Source: Aphanothece saxicola GSE-SYN-MK-01-06B (GTDB lineage: Bacteria > Cyanobacteriota > Cyanobacteriia > PCC-6307 > Cyanobiaceae). From it: a stretch of 64,000 nt of DNA. The notes beneath the pieces were generated by a model. The model was not told the origin of the DNA, made no database searches, and was given only the letters and a program-made list of their open reading frames with translations. This document shows positions 54,943 through 64,000 of the stretch, piece by piece. The stretch covers positions 186,001 to 250,000 of the forward strand of contig JAHHGT010000004.1 of assembly GCA_019359745.1 (NCBI GenBank). The letters run 5' to 3'. Numbering within the stretch: the stretch's first letter is position 1; each line of letters opens with the position of its first letter. The position numbers were made by a program, and so were the translations under genes.

Positions 54943-56615
54943 GGCCGTTCCGTCGTCGGCAGCCTAGGGGGCCCCGCCAGGAGATCAGCGGCCCGCTCGG
55001 GCACTGCCCACAGCACCGTGCCGCCGCGGTGGCGCACCGTGCCGGGGCCGGCGCCGGCGATGCGCTGCAGGTCGCCGGTGGGCACCATCACCACCGGCAC
55101 CCGGCCGTTGGCCCGTCCCCGGCTGAAGTGGGCCGCCAGATCGGCCGCCTCCTGCAGGTCGTCGTCGCTGGGGGTGCCCTCCGAGCCCTTGAGCACCACG
55201 TGGCTTCCCGGGCATTCCTGGGCATGGAACCAGAGATCGCCACGCCGGGCCTGCTGCAGGCTGATCCACTCGTTCTGGCGATGGTTGCGGCCCACCTGCA
55301 ACCGCAGGCCACCACTGCTGCGCAGCTCCAGCGGGGCAGGGGCGCTGCCGGCTGGTCCGCGCCGGGTGCGCCGCGAGGGCCCGGGTCCCTGGCCGTCCCG
55401 ACAGGGGAGCAGGGCCGGCAGGTCCTCCTCGACGGCGGTGAGCTGGGCGTCGTTCTCCGCCTGCTCCAGGAAGGTGAGGCTGGTCTCGATCGCGGCCAGC
55501 CGCTGCTGATGCAGCTCCAGCCGGGGCGTGATCGCGGCCACGGAACGGCGCAGCTTGCGGGCCTGGCGGTAGAGGCGCTGGGCTTCGTCGATCCCATCCC
55601 GGGAGGGCGACGGCACGCTCAGCAGTCCATCGGCCCGGCGTTGCATCGCCTCGCTGCCCGGCACCGCCGCCAGCAGGGCCTGCTGCTGGTCGGCGTTGCG
55701 GCGCTCCCGCACGGCGGCGTTCTGAAGGCGTTGCCGCAGGCTCGCCCGCCGCTGCTCCAGCTCCCGACGGCCCAGCCGATCGTCGTAGTAGCGCGCCAGT
55801 CCCCGGTTGATCGCCCAGGGGGTGGGCGCGGCGGCCGGAGTCTCGGGATCCCAGCAGCGGTAGTCGCTGGGGCCGCCCCAGCCGAGGGCAAACCGCTCCT
55901 GATCCACCGTTTCCAGCCAGAGCCGCCAGCGCCGCCAGAGCTGCTGCCACTGCTCGGCTTGCAGGGTTTCCACCGGCAGGGGCAGCCAGGCGTCCGCCAG
56001 CTGGCGGGCCAGGGCCGGACCGACCCCCTGGTAGGCGCCCATCAGCGCCTGGCCGACCGTCTGGGGCAGCAGGCCGAGGCGCCGTTGCCAGGAGGCGAAA
56101 TCCTCCTGGAGTCGGGGTGGTTCGCCAGCCATGGGCGGCGGCGGCACGTAGGCATCCCCGGTGCCGATGGGCCGCAGGCGCGACCGGTCCTGGCGGACCT
56201 GGCGGGCCAGGGTGATCACCCGCCCGTCCTCATCCAGCAGGAACAGGTTGCTGTGGCGCCCCATCACCTCAAGCACCAGCTGCCTGGCGATCGGCTCACC
56301 GGGCCTGGGGGCGAACCCCAGGACCACCACCCGCTCCCAGCCCTGCTGCTCCAGGCTCACCAGGGCCAGACCCCGCAGGCCATGTTGCAGCTGCTGGGCC
56401 AGGGTGCTGCCATCCCCCAGCCGCAGGGGCGGCTCGATGGCCAGCAGGCGTGGCGCCTCCGCCAGCCAGCTGAGTTCCAGCCAGAGGGTTCCTTGCAGGC
56501 TGCGCAGGCCCAGCTGCAACCGATGGGCATCGGGCTGCTGGGCCTTCTCGAAGCGGCTGGGCAGCAGGCCGTGGCGCATCTCGACCAGCACGGCACGCAG
56601 GCTGGTCACATCCAT
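54939..56615 (-). CDS. NFACT family protein (RqcH/Rqc2-like, fibronectin-binding type)
   Basis: A 558-residue NFACT protein. N-terminal [17 protein letters not shown] and [20 protein letters not shown], the middle coiled coil ([20 protein letters not shown]), and the C-terminal NFACT-R domain with [39 protein letters not shown] and the D-x-x-E-type tail. In bacteria RqcH adds Ala tails to peptides on stalled 50S subunits. NFACT-N catalytic residues were not checked one by one. Overlaps tatC downstream; divergent from gmk. Confidence 0.9.
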   Translation of the reverse strand: MDVTSLRAVLVEMRHGLLPSRFEKAQQPDAHRLQLGLRSLQGTLWLELSWLAEAPRLLAIEPPLRLGDGSTLAQQLQHGLRGLALVSLEQQGWERVVVLGFAPRPGEPIARQLVLEVMGRHSNLFLLDEDGRVITLARQVRQDRSRLRPIGTGDAYVPPPPMAGEPPRLQEDFASWQRRLGLLPQTVGQALMGAYQGVGPALARQLADAWLPLPVETLQAEQWQQLWRRWRLWLETVDQERFALGWGGPSDYRCWDPETPAAAPTPWAINRGLARYYDDRLGRRELEQRRASLRQRLQNAAVRERRNADQQQALLAAVPGSEAMQRRADGLLSVPSPSRDGIDEAQRLYRQARKLRRSVAAITPRLELHQQRLAAIETSLTFLEQAENDAQLTAVEEDLPALLPCRDGQGPGPSRRTRRGPAGSAPAPLELRSSGGLRLQVGRNHRQNEWISLQQARRGDLWFHAQECPGSHVVLKGSEGTPSDDDLQEAADLAAHFSRGRANGRVPVVMVPTGDLQRIAGAGPGTVRHRGGTVLWAVPERAADLLAGPPRLPTTERP

Positions 56616-56691
56616 GGCCTGGATGGGCGGGGATGGGGCCATCGCCTCCAAAGCGGTCCACCCCTACTGTGCGCCCCTGCGCCAGCGATCC

Positions 56692-57267
56692 ATGCCAGCC
56701 CCCCCCTCCCGCGGTCGACTCACGGTGATCACCGGCCCCAGCGGTGTGGGCAAGGGCACCCTGGTGGCCCGGCTGCTGCAGCGCCATCCCGGGATCTGGC
56801 TGTCGGTGTCGGCCACCACCCGGACGCCCCGCCCCGGGGAGATCGATGGGCAGAACTATTTCTTCCTGACCCGGCCCGAGTTTGAGCAACGGATCTCCAC
56901 GGACGGCTTTCTGGAATGGGCCGACTTCGCCGGGCACCTCTACGGCACCCCCCGGGGGCCGGTGGAGGAACATCTCGCCCTGGGCCAGCCGGTGCTGCTG
57001 GAGATCGAGCTGGAGGGGGCCCGCCAGGTGCGGCGCACCTTTCCATCGGCCTTCCAGCTGCTGATCAAGCCGCCCAGCTTCGCGGAACTGGAGCGCCGCA
57101 TCCGGGGCCGCGGCACCGACGCTGAGGAGGCGATCCAGAAGCGCCTGGCCCGGGCCCGTGTGGAGCTGGAGGCCGACGCCGAGTTCGATGCGGTGCTGGT
57201 CAACGGCGACCTTGACCTGGCCCTGCAGGAGCTGGAGTTGCTGCTGGGATGTCGCGACGCCGTCTGA
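56692..57267 (+). CDS. gmk: Guanylate kinase
   Basis: A 191-residue nucleotide kinase, GMP to GDP. Walker [20 protein letters not shown]-binding [37 protein letters not shown] and [19 protein letters not shown] complete it; the C-terminal helix has [18 protein letters not shown]. Complete and of family length. ATG at 56692 follows a divergent promoter region shared with the NFACT gene. Confidence 0.96.
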   Translation: MPAPPSRGRLTVITGPSGVGKGTLVARLLQRHPGIWLSVSATTRTPRPGEIDGQNYFFLTRPEFEQRISTDGFLEWADFAGHLYGTPRGPVEEHLALGQPVLLEIELEGARQVRRTFPSAFQLLIKPPSFAELERRIRGRGTDAEEAIQKRLARARVELEADAEFDAVLVNGDLDLALQELELLLGCRDAV

Positions 57268-57299
57268 CCCCCCACCCCAGCCAGGGAGAAGCAACCATG

Positions 57300-57324
57300 A
57301 AAAAGCGGCCCGTCCAAGGGCCGC
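57300..57324 (-). terminator. Rho-independent terminator of psaF-psaJ
   Basis: On the minus strand GCGGCCC-TTGGAC-GGGCCGC is followed by five T. The hairpin has a 7-bp all-GC stem and a 6-base loop, about 30 bases after the psaJ stop. It also ends close to gmk on the other strand. The clearest terminator in the window. Confidence 0.85.
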
Positions 57325-57355
57325 CGGGGGGATTTGATCAGCCCTGCTGCAGGCT

Positions 57356-57472
57356 TCAGAGGGGATGGATGATCAGATCGGGGAAGAAGCGGAAGACCTC
57401 GATCGTGATGCCTGCCGTCAGGGTGAACCAGACGGCGGCCACGACGGGAGCGGTGGTCAGGAATTTTTTCAT
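57356..57472 (-). CDS. psaJ: Photosystem I subunit IX
   Basis: A 38-residue single-helix protein. [20 protein letters not shown], then [18 protein letters not shown], matches PsaJ over its full length, with the conserved Glu and Phe-Phe-Pro motif. It stabilises PsaF and nearby chlorophylls and carotenoids. It lies 11 bases after the psaF stop, the usual psaF-psaJ operon, and is followed by a terminator. Too short to be picked up by most gene-length cut-offs. Confidence 0.97.
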   Translation of the reverse strand: MKKFLTTAPVVAAVWFTLTAGITIEVFRFFPDLIIHPL

Positions 57473-57483
57473 GGCTCTTGGGA

Positions 57484-57993
57484 TCAGCGGGGGGAAACGG
57501 TCACTTTGGAGTCGGACTCCACCATGGCGCCGCTGGTGAACTCCTTGAGGGCCGCCAGGGGCCAGACAGCGGCGGCCAGGGTGGTTTTGAACGCCAGGGG
57601 CAGATCAATCTGGATCTCACGCATGGCGGCGTCCTTGCTGCCGCGGATGGCGATCAGGTAGCCACGGCCGGCCCAGCCGATCGTGCCAGCGATGTACAGA
57701 AATAGGAGGCCCGGAATCGTGAAGTCACCGGCGTGGCTCCAGCGGCCGTCCGTGATCAGGTGAGGCAGGCCATCGGTGCCACAGAGGGCCTGCCCGTAGT
57801 ACGCGAACCGGGCCTTGGCCTGATCCGTGCTGGCAGCGGCGGCGCGCTGCTGGAAGCGGGGGGTCTCGCTGCAGGGGGTGAGTCCGCCGATGTCGGCCCG
57901 GGCCGAGGGAGCGAAGCCGAAGAGCAGGAACACGGACGCCACAAGGGCGAAGGCCCTGATGGCGAAGGAACGACTGGAGAGAAGACGGCGCAT
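57484..57993 (-). CDS. psaF: Photosystem I subunit III (plastocyanin/cyt c6 docking)
   Basis: A 169-residue lumen-facing subunit. Signal [20 protein letters not shown], cleavage after SARA; mature start [20 protein letters not shown] with the paired Cys (also [12 protein letters not shown]). The transmembrane segment is [20 protein letters not shown], and [20 protein letters not shown] closes. Complete. First gene of psaFJ, divergent from tsaD with 73 bases between the starts. Confidence 0.97.
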   Translation of the reverse strand: MRRLLSSRSFAIRAFALVASVFLLFGFAPSARADIGGLTPCSETPRFQQRAAAASTDQAKARFAYYGQALCGTDGLPHLITDGRWSHAGDFTIPGLLFLYIAGTIGWAGRGYLIAIRGSKDAAMREIQIDLPLAFKTTLAAAVWPLAALKEFTSGAMVESDSKVTVSPR

Positions 57994-58066
57994 GGAGAGG
58001 GGCCGCGGTGGAACTGCCGCGGGGCAGGATGGCTCGTGCGGACAGTAGGGGAGCTCTCCAGGGAGC

Positions 58067-59122
58067 ATGAGCACGGTTCTGGCCCTCGAAACAAGTTGTG
58101 ACGAGTCGGCGGCGGCGATCGTGTCCGGACGGCGAGTGCTGGCGGGGGCCGTGGCCTCCCAGATGGAGGAGCACGCCCGCTGGGGCGGGGTGGTGCCGGA
58201 GATCGCCTCCCGTCGCCATGTGGAGGCGCTGCCGGGCCTGATCGCCCGGGTGCTGGAGGAGAGCGGTCTGGCCATGGCCGACCTCGATGCCATCGCCGCC
58301 ACGGTGGCCCCCGGGCTCGCCGGAGCGTTGCTGGTGGGGTCGGTGACGGCGCGCACCCTGGCGCGGCTGCATGGCAAGCCGTTCCTGGGGGTGCACCACC
58401 TGGAGGGCCATCTCTGCTCGGTGCACCTGGGTGAGGCGCTGCCGGAAGGGCACTACCTGGTGCTGCTGGTGAGCGGCGGCCACACCGAGCTGGTGAGGGT
58501 TGAGGCCCCCGGTCGCTATCTCCGCCTGGGCCGCAGCCGTGACGATGCCGCCGGGGAATGCTTCGACAAGGTGGCCCGCCTGCTCGGACTGGGCTATCCG
58601 GGTGGGCCGGCGATCGAGGCGGCGGCGCTGGCCGGCGATCCAGGCCGCTTCCGCTTTCCCAAGGGGAGGGTCTCCCTGCCCCAGGGGGGCTTTCACCCCT
58701 ACGACTTCAGTTTCAGCGGACTCAAGACGGCCGTGCTGCGCCAGGTGCAGACCCTCAGCCGCGAGGACGGCAGCCTGCCGGTGGCCGACCTGGCGGCGAG
58801 CTTCGAGCAGGTGGTGGCCGAGGTGCTGGTGGAGCGCAGCTGCCGCTGCGCCGTCGAGGCGGGCCTCCAGACCATCGTGCTGGTGGGGGGCGTCGCCGCC
58901 AACCGGCGCCTGCGACGCCTGATGGGCGAGGCCACCGCCGCCCGCGGTCTCTCCTGGCGTGTCGCGCCGCTGGCCTACTGCACCGATAACGCCGCCATGG
59001 TGGGCCTGGCGGCGATCGAGCGCTTCGACGCCGGCGGGCGTAGCGGGATCGCCCTGGGGGTGGCGGCCCGGCTCCCCCTGGAGCAGGCCGGCACGCTCTA
59101 TGCACCACAACCTCCCTTTTGA
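58067..59122 (+). CDS. tsaD: tRNA N6-threonylcarbamoyladenosine transferase subunit TsaD
   Basis: A 351-residue ASKHA protein (Gcp/Kae1) making t6A37 in ANN-decoding tRNAs. [16 protein letters not shown] opens; [34 protein letters not shown] with the metal His pair, [17 protein letters not shown] and [20 protein letters not shown] are intact, and [14 protein letters not shown] plus [15 protein letters not shown] finish it. Complete. An hli gene follows 40 bases downstream. Divergent from psaF. Confidence 0.97.
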   Translation: MSTVLALETSCDESAAAIVSGRRVLAGAVASQMEEHARWGGVVPEIASRRHVEALPGLIARVLEESGLAMADLDAIAATVAPGLAGALLVGSVTARTLARLHGKPFLGVHHLEGHLCSVHLGEALPEGHYLVLLVSGGHTELVRVEAPGRYLRLGRSRDDAAGECFDKVARLLGLGYPGGPAIEAAALAGDPGRFRFPKGRVSLPQGGFHPYDFSFSGLKTAVLRQVQTLSREDGSLPVADLAASFEQVVAEVLVERSCRCAVEAGLQTIVLVGGVAANRRLRRLMGEATAARGLSWRVAPLAYCTDNAAMVGLAAIERFDAGGRSGIALGVAARLPLEQAGTLYAPQPPF

Positions 59123-59161
59123 TGCCCTTAGTGTGTGTTGATCGCTCTAAGGTCTGGCCCA

Positions 59162-59359
59162 ATGGCCCCCGCGAATCCCCTGCCCATTGAGCAGGTTGAA
59201 ACGAGCCTCAGTGACACGGAACCCGTGTCCCAGCAGGAACTCAACGCCTGGCGTCGCGGTTTCACGCCCCAGGCCGAGATCTGGAATGGCCGCCTGGCCA
59301 TGCTCGGACTTTCCGTGGGCTTGGGGGTTCTGCTGCTGGTGCGCCTGGCGGGGGGGTGA
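59162..59359 (+). CDS. hli: High-light-inducible one-helix protein (Hli/Scp)
   Basis: A 65-residue protein. The chlorophyll-binding motif is AEIWNGRLAMLGLSVGLGVL, with the Glu and Arg that bridge in the dimer and Asn as ligand, followed by the single helix ending LLLVRLAGG. The first 40 residues are soluble and acidic. Hlips bind chlorophyll and carotenoid in thylakoids under excess light and help photosystem II repair. ATG at 59162. It follows tsaD and meets pilT tail to tail. Confidence 0.93.
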   Translation: MAPANPLPIEQVETSLSDTEPVSQQELNAWRRGFTPQAEIWNGRLAMLGLSVGLGVLLLVRLAGG

Positions 59360-59363
59360 GCCC

Positions 59364-60521
59364 TCAGGTCCGACCCCGCAGGGTCTGGGCCAGTTCGCCG
59401 GGCCTGAGGCTGGCGGCCAGAGCTTCTTCAGGGTGCACCTTGCCGGCGGACACCAGATTGGCCAGGTACTGGTTGGAGGTGATCATGCCGTCAAACCCGC
59501 TGCGGGCCATGATCGCTTCGATCTCATCAAGATTCGCCCTCAGGATGTAGTCCTTGCAGGCGTCGGTGTTGATGAAGACGTCGTGGTAAGAGGCCCGCTT
59601 GCCATCCACCGTCTTGATCAGGCCCTGGGAGATCACCCCCAGCAGTGAATCAGCCACGGACCGCCGGACGATGTCCTGCTCATCGGGTGGGTACATCCCC
59701 AGCATCCGCTCGACGGATCGCACGGCCGAATTGGTGTGCAGAGTCCCCAGCAGCAGGTGACCGGTCTGGGACGCTTCGATGGCGGTGGTGAGGGTGTCCT
59801 GGTCGCGAATCTCTCCCACCAGGATCACATCGGGATCCTCCCGCAGCGCGGCCCTCAGGGCCGTCTTGAAGTACTTGGTATGGGTGCCCAGTTCCCGCTG
59901 GCGGATCAGGGACTCGCGGCTCTGATGCACGAACTCCACCGGATCCTCAATGGTGAGGATGTGGCGTTTCATCGTGCGGTTGATGTGATCGATCATCGCC
60001 GCCAGGGTGGTGCTCTTGCCGGAACCGGTGGGGCCGGTGACCAGGAGCATGCCCTTGGGCCGCTGGGCCAGATCCTTGAGCACCTGGGGCAGGCTGAGCT
60101 CGTCGATGGTGGGAACACTCTGCGGAATCAACCGCAGCACCATCGCCGGTCCCTGCAGCGATTCGAGCAGGTTGATCCTCACCCGCACGAAGCTGAAGGC
60201 GAAGGATCCGTCGTGCTCCTTCTGCTGGACGAAACGGTCGATCTGGGCAGGTTCCATGATCTCCCGCAACCAGTCACGGAAGGTGCCGGCATCGGTCACA
60301 CTCAGACCGGCCAGAATCATGTCGCCGCGATGGCGGAATCTGGGTAGTTCACCCACGCCGAGGTGAACGTCAGAGAAATTGCGATCGAAGGCCACCCGAA
60401 CGATCTGCTCCAGAGTCGGGGCCGCTTCCCCACCGGAGTCCATCGGCGGGAGTTGGGACGGGCGGGCCGCCACCGCCGGATTGATGCCCACAGGTGGTGG
60501 TGGTGGTGGCGCCTGTGGCAT
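59364..60521 (-). CDS. pilT: PilT twitching motility ATPase
   Basis: A 385-residue AAA+ retraction ATPase of type IV pili. Pro-rich start (PPPPPPVG), then SDVHLGVGELPRFRHRGDM, Walker A VTGPTGSGKSTTLAAMIDHI, ILTIEDPVEFVHQS (Asp box), LRAALREDPDVILVGEIRDQ (Walker B) and His box LLLGTLHTNSAVRSVERMLG. The C-terminal AIRE-like segment is not obvious. ATG at 60521; a TTG at 60536 is possible. Picocyanobacteria may use pili for competence rather than movement. Confidence 0.94.
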   Translation of the reverse strand: MPQAPPPPPPVGINPAVAARPSQLPPMDSGGEAAPTLEQIVRVAFDRNFSDVHLGVGELPRFRHRGDMILAGLSVTDAGTFRDWLREIMEPAQIDRFVQQKEHDGSFAFSFVRVRINLLESLQGPAMVLRLIPQSVPTIDELSLPQVLKDLAQRPKGMLLVTGPTGSGKSTTLAAMIDHINRTMKRHILTIEDPVEFVHQSRESLIRQRELGTHTKYFKTALRAALREDPDVILVGEIRDQDTLTTAIEASQTGHLLLGTLHTNSAVRSVERMLGMYPPDEQDIVRRSVADSLLGVISQGLIKTVDGKRASYHDVFINTDACKDYILRANLDEIEAIMARSGFDGMITSNQYLANLVSAGKVHPEEALAASLRPGELAQTLRGRT

Positions 60522-60686
60522 GGAAGAACTCTGCAAAACGGATGGGCGATCCAGTGCAACGGTTCGTTATCGCAGGCCATCCTAGGTGCGGATTCCCCTC
60601 TGTGGACATCAGCGGAGGGGAGCGGGCTTCGGGCCGGGGGAAGGTCGATCGGAGGCTCCCTAGGATCCAATCATCTGCTTTGGCGC

Positions 60687-61808
60687 GTGTCTCCACAGCC
60701 CCTGGTCAGCATCGTTCTGGGCACCCGCCCGGAGGCCATCAAGCTGGCGCCGGTGATCCTGGCCTTTCAGCGGGCCCAGGAGTTCCGTACCCGGGTGGTG
60801 CTCACGGGGCAGCATCGCGAGATGGTCACCCAGGTGATGCGCCTGTTCGGCCTCAGCGCCGACCATGACCTGGCGCTGATGGCGCCGAAGCAGACCCTCA
60901 CCCATGTCACCTGCGCGGCGCTGCAGGGGCTGAAGCAGGAGTTCGAAACGCACCGCCCCGACCTCGTGCTGGTGCAGGGCGACACCACCACCGCCTTCGC
61001 CAGTGCCCTGGCGGCCTTCTACGAGCAGATTCCCGTCGGCCATGTGGAGGCGGGTCTGCGCACCGACGATCTGTTGGATCCCTTCCCCGAGGAGGCCAAC
61101 CGGCGCCTGATTTCCCAGCTGGCCCGCCTTCACTTCGCCCCCACGGCCCAGTCGGCGGCCAACCTCAAGGCCTCTGGGGTGGTGGGCGACATCCTCACCA
61201 CCGGCAACACGGTGATCGATGCCCTGCTGCTGATGGCCCGCACCGCTCCCGACTGGGATCTGCCCGGGCTCGACTGGCAGAACCAGCGGGTGCTGCTGGC
61301 CACGGTGCACCGCCGTGAGAACTGGGGCGAGCGGCTGCTCGACATCGGCCAGGGCTTCCTCTCCCTGTTGGAACGCTTCCCCGACACCGCCCTGCTGCTG
61401 CCGCTGCACCGCAATCCCACGGTGCGAGAGCCCCTGCAGGCCCTGCTTGGCTCCCATCCCCGCGCCTTCCTGACCGAACCCCTCGATTACGACCGGTTGG
61501 TGGCGGCGATGCGCGGCTGCACCCTGCTGCTCACCGATTCCGGCGGCCTGCAGGAAGAGGCACCTGCCCTGGGCAAGCCCGTGCTGGTGCTGCGCCGCAC
61601 CACCGAGCGGCCCGAGGCGGTGGCGGCCGGCACGGCGAAGCTGATCGGCACCGACAGCGGCGCGATTCTGGAGGAAGGAAGTCGCCTGCTGGAGGACCAG
61701 GAGGCGTACCAGGCCATGGCCCACGCCCACAACCCCTTCGGTGATGGTGCGGCCAGCGGCCGGATCGTCGAGGCGGCGCGCCGTTACCTGGGGGTCAGCG
61801 CCGCCTAG
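60687..61808 (+). CDS. wecB: UDP-N-acetylglucosamine 2-epimerase (non-hydrolysing)
   Basis: A 373-residue GT-B-fold enzyme forming UDP-ManNAc. VSIVLGTRPEAIKLAPVILA, VVLTGQHREMVTQVM, VLVQGDTTTAFASALAAFYE, VGHVEAGLRTDDLLDPFPEE, LATVHRRENWGERL and LTDSGGLQEEAPALGKPVLV are all diagnostic. Complete. GTG at 60687. With NanE elsewhere in the window, it could feed amino-sugar or surface-glycan pathways. WecC is not adjacent. Overlaps the stop of the adaptor gene by four bases. Confidence 0.95.
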   Translation: MSPQPLVSIVLGTRPEAIKLAPVILAFQRAQEFRTRVVLTGQHREMVTQVMRLFGLSADHDLALMAPKQTLTHVTCAALQGLKQEFETHRPDLVLVQGDTTTAFASALAAFYEQIPVGHVEAGLRTDDLLDPFPEEANRRLISQLARLHFAPTAQSAANLKASGVVGDILTTGNTVIDALLLMARTAPDWDLPGLDWQNQRVLLATVHRRENWGERLLDIGQGFLSLLERFPDTALLLPLHRNPTVREPLQALLGSHPRAFLTEPLDYDRLVAAMRGCTLLLTDSGGLQEEAPALGKPVLVLRRTTERPEAVAAGTAKLIGTDSGAILEEGSRLLEDQEAYQAMAHAHNPFGDGAASGRIVEAARRYLGVSAA

Positions 61809-62911
61809 GGGCGCTTCTTGGCCCAGGGGGGCAGATCGATGAACACCCTGGTGCCGCTCTCCAGACCCGTGAGGATCTGGGTGTCCTTGCCGCTGCTGGC
61901 CCCCAGCTCCACCGGCTGGAAGGTGGGTTCCTGACCCTTGCCCACCAGCAGCACACCAGGGCGGCCGTCCTCCGTGACGATCGCCACGGTGGGCACCACG
62001 GTTCTGGCCTGGAGGGTGCCGGTCTGAAAGTCGATGTCGGCGGTCATGCCGATGCGTAGTTCCGGCGCTGGATCGACCAGCTGAAGCTTCACCTCGAAGG
62101 AGGTGACGTTGTTGGTCTTGACGGCCCTGGGGGCGATCTGGCGCACCCGGGCCTGGAAGCGACGGTCCGGGAAGGCATCGACCCGCACGCTGGCGGGCAG
62201 GCCCACCTTCAGCCGGCCGATATCGCTCTCGGGCACCTTGGCCACCACCTCCAGTCCCTCGGAAAGCTCCACGATCGAGGAGCTGGTGGCGCCGGCGGTG
62301 GCCGACGCGGTGGTGGTGGGGGTGACGAAGGCGCCCGGCTCGGCGTAGCGCTGACTGATCACCCCGTCGAAGGGGGCCCGCACGATCAACTCGTTCTTCT
62401 CGACCATCCGCTGCCGCAACCGCTGCCGTGCCGCGGCGGTGGCCAGCCGCCGCACCTCCGCGTCGGAGCGGAAGCGATTCATGGTGTCGAGGCTGATGGC
62501 CCCTTGGCGGAAGAGGGGTTCATTACGGCGCAACTCGCTGTCACTGCGGCGTTGTTCCGCCTGCGCCGATTGCACGTTGGCCTGCAGTTCCATCAACCGG
62601 TCGCGCAGGTCGCCGTCATCCATCAGCGCCAGGGGCTGACCCTTGCGCACCGTGTCGCCTTCGTCGACCAGCAACTGCAGCAGGATGCCCTGGCGCTTGG
62701 GGCTGACGTTCACCCGCTGGACGGCATCCAGTTCACCGCTGGCGGTGATCACCCCGGGCAGGGAGCCTTCGCGGGCCACCACGGTGAAGGGGGCCAGGTC
62801 GCGGCCGCCCTGCATCCGTTGACGCTGCCAGATCCCGGCGGAGGCCAGCAGGGCCAGCCCCACCACCAGGCCGATCCAGAGGCGGCGCCGGGAACGACGC
62901 TTTGCCGCCAC
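61805..62911 (-). CDS. HlyD/MacA-type membrane-fusion adaptor
   Basis: A 368-residue periplasmic adaptor. A membrane anchor (RLWIGLVVGLALLASAGIWQ) is followed by the beta-barrel and lipoyl halves: VNVSPKRQGILLQLLVDEGD, LRDRLMELQANVQSAQAEQR (helical hairpin), ELIVRAPFDGVISQRYAEPG and GLEVVAKVPESDIGRLKVGL. Similar to DevB/MacA of tripartite exporters. GTG start at 62911; a Pro-rich in-frame extension upstream may be genuine. It has no local ABC partner, but a MacB-type ATPase exists at 15778-16461. Confidence 0.85.
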   Translation of the reverse strand: MAAKRRSRRRLWIGLVVGLALLASAGIWQRQRMQGGRDLAPFTVVAREGSLPGVITASGELDAVQRVNVSPKRQGILLQLLVDEGDTVRKGQPLALMDDGDLRDRLMELQANVQSAQAEQRRSDSELRRNEPLFRQGAISLDTMNRFRSDAEVRRLATAAARQRLRQRMVEKNELIVRAPFDGVISQRYAEPGAFVTPTTTASATAGATSSSIVELSEGLEVVAKVPESDIGRLKVGLPASVRVDAFPDRRFQARVRQIAPRAVKTNNVTSFEVKLQLVDPAPELRIGMTADIDFQTGTLQARTVVPTVAIVTEDGRPGVLLVGKGQEPTFQPVELGASSGKDTQILTGLESGTRVFIDLPPWAKKRP

Positions 62912-63081
62912 GGGAGCGGCCGGCGGCGCCGGGCTCCGGGTCGGGGTGGGAGCCGGCGGCAGGGGGGTGATGGCGGGAATGGGCCGGCGTTTCGCTTCCG
63001 ACAGTTTCGCTCGCCTGGGCAGCTGTTGTGGACGGCGGGAGACCGAATGGTCCCTGGCACGGTGACCCCTAGATTTCGCCG

Positions 63082-64000
63082 ATGCTCAAAGCCGGAATCG
63101 TCGGGCTGCCCAATGTGGGCAAGTCGACCCTCTTCAACGCCCTGGTGGCCAACGCCCAGGCCCAGGCGGCCAACTTCCCCTTCTGCACCATCGAACCCAA
63201 TGTGGGGGTGGTGGCGGTGCCTGATGAGCGCCTGCAGAAGCTCTCCGACCTCTCCAGTTCGAAGGAGATCGTGCCGACGCGCGTTGAATTCGTGGACATC
63301 GCCGGCCTGGTGCAGGGGGCGAGCCAGGGGGAGGGGCTGGGCAACAAGTTCCTGGCCAACATCCGTGAGGTGGACGCGATCGTCCACGTGGTGCGTTGCT
63401 TCGATGACGACGACGTGATCCACGTCTCCGGCAGCGTCGATCCGGAGCGGGATGCCGAGATCATCAACCTGGAGCTGGGGCTGGCGGATCTGGCCCAGAT
63501 CGAGAAGCGGCGCGAGCGGCTCAAGAAACAGATGCGCACCAGCAAGGAGGCCGCCGCTGAAGACGCCGCCCTGGCCCGGCTGCAGGCGGAACTGGAGCAG
63601 GGCGGCGCTGCCCGCCGCGTCACCCTGAGCGAGGATGAGCAGGCCCTGGTGCGGAACCTTGGCCTGCTCACCGCCAAGCCGATCATCTACGCCACCAATG
63701 TGAGTGAGGACGACCTCGCCGGTGGCAACGCCTGGGTGCGTGCTGTCGAGGCGCTGGCCGCTCGGGAGGGGGCCGAAGCCGTGCGCATCTCCGCCCAGGT
63801 GGAGGCCGAACTGGTCGACCTGGCCGCCGAGGAGCGTTCCGACTATCTGGCCGGGCTGGGGGTGAGCGAGGGCGGCCTGCAGAGCCTGATCCGTGCCACC
63901 TACCGCCTGCTGGGTCTGCGCACTTATTTCACCACCGGCGAGAAGGAAACCCGCGCCTGGACGATCACCGCCGGCATGACCGCCCCCCAGGCCGCCGGCG
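63082..64000 (+). CDS. ychF: Redox-regulated ATPase YchF/Obg-like, 3' end cut off
   Basis: The first 306 residues of YchF (about 363 in the family). G1 [40 protein letters not shown] (G2), [20 protein letters not shown] (G3), the coiled-coil hairpin [14 protein letters not shown], and [12 protein letters not shown] (NxxE in place of NKxD, explaining ATP preference). The TGS domain starts near [17 protein letters not shown] and runs off the window. It binds ribosomes and is redox-sensitive in E. coli. ATG at 63082. Confidence 0.97.
   Translation, partial: MLKAGIVGLPNVGKSTLFNALVANAQAQAANFPFCTIEPNVGVVAVPDERLQKLSDLSSSKEIVPTRVEFVDIAGLVQGASQGEGLGNKFLANIREVDAIVHVVRCFDDDDVIHVSGSVDPERDAEIINLELGLADLAQIEKRRERLKKQMRTSKEAAAEDAALARLQAELEQGGAARRVTLSEDEQALVRNLGLLTAKPIIYATNVSEDDLAGGNAWVRAVEALAAREGAEAVRISAQVEAELVDLAAEERSDYLAGLGVSEGGLQSLIRATYRLLGLRTYFTTGEKETRAWTITAGMTAPQAAG

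Noticed and set aside
60577-60670. Two CCTAGG-containing sites upstream of wecB and pilT
   Set aside because: CCTAGG is its own palindrome, so two copies easily look like an inverted repeat; the arms are too short to support a regulatory call.

Overview
The window reads as the chromosome of a high-GC freshwater or euryhaline picocyanobacterium (Cyanobium / Synechococcus type). The evidence is direct: psaF and psaJ, cytochrome f and the Rieske protein (petA, petC), ndhB, a Vipp1/PspA protein, a one-helix Hli protein, a cyAbrB regulator, an orphan GroEL, CobM and a CobT-type protein, and many TTG, GTG and even apparent CTG starts in very GC-rich DNA. No rRNA, insertion sequence, prophage or CRISPR array is visible. 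One tRNA (Val, CAC) is present. The window opens inside ald and closes inside ychF.

Layout. 1-10.6 kb is mostly accessory: the end of ald, a methyltransferase, a membrane protein, and a regulator cluster (TetR, a small conserved protein, a LuxR-type HTH) divergent from a glutathione S-transferase and a flavin-nucleotide-binding protein. Then come a cupin, a hydrolase and an SDR, the wreck of a GNAT acetyltransferase, a CHRD protein with a PEP-CTERM-like tail, and a secreted Met-rich protein of unknown function. 10-16.5 kb holds WbuC-like cupin, DciA, Vipp1, thioredoxin, an aminotransferase, biotin ligase, an M23 peptidase and a LolD/MacB-type ATPase. 16.5-27.9 kb is a conserved housekeeping stretch: ndhB divergent from topA, then a lipoprotein, DUF2232, CobT-type protein, a solute-binding protein, an Fe-S aldo/keto reductase, a bifunctional-nuclease-family protein, riboflavin synthase, an HdeD-like protein and cyAbrB.

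27.9-36.5 kb is the cytochrome c oxidase locus: ctaCDE leftward, ctaA-ctaB and an ABC exporter rightward. Between ctaC and ctaA lies the most unusual structure in the window. A gene for a channel-like membrane protein with a non-canonical selectivity filter sits between two ~92-bp direct repeats that look like two copies of the ancestral ctaC-ctaA regulatory region. 36.5-48.9 kb holds NanE, orphan GroEL, FabG, a TrkA-type K+ channel, a glycosyltransferase-9 protein, IspD, a CpcT-like protein fused to a second lipocalin-like half, an S66 carboxypeptidase, a UbiA prenyltransferase, Ppx/GppA and a RodZ-like protein. 48.9-64 kb holds tRNA-Val, a lipoprotein, AlkB-like, cobM, lgt, petA-petC, DUF3067, tatC, an NFACT/RqcH protein, gmk, psaJ-psaF, tsaD, hli, pilT, wecB, an HlyD-type adaptor and ychF.

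Genes are tightly packed, and many neighbours overlap by 1-8 bases (ATGA, GTGA, TTGA, CTGA), suggesting widespread translational coupling. Functional assignments come from motifs read by eye; no database search was possible. Start sites are choices among alternatives where stated.
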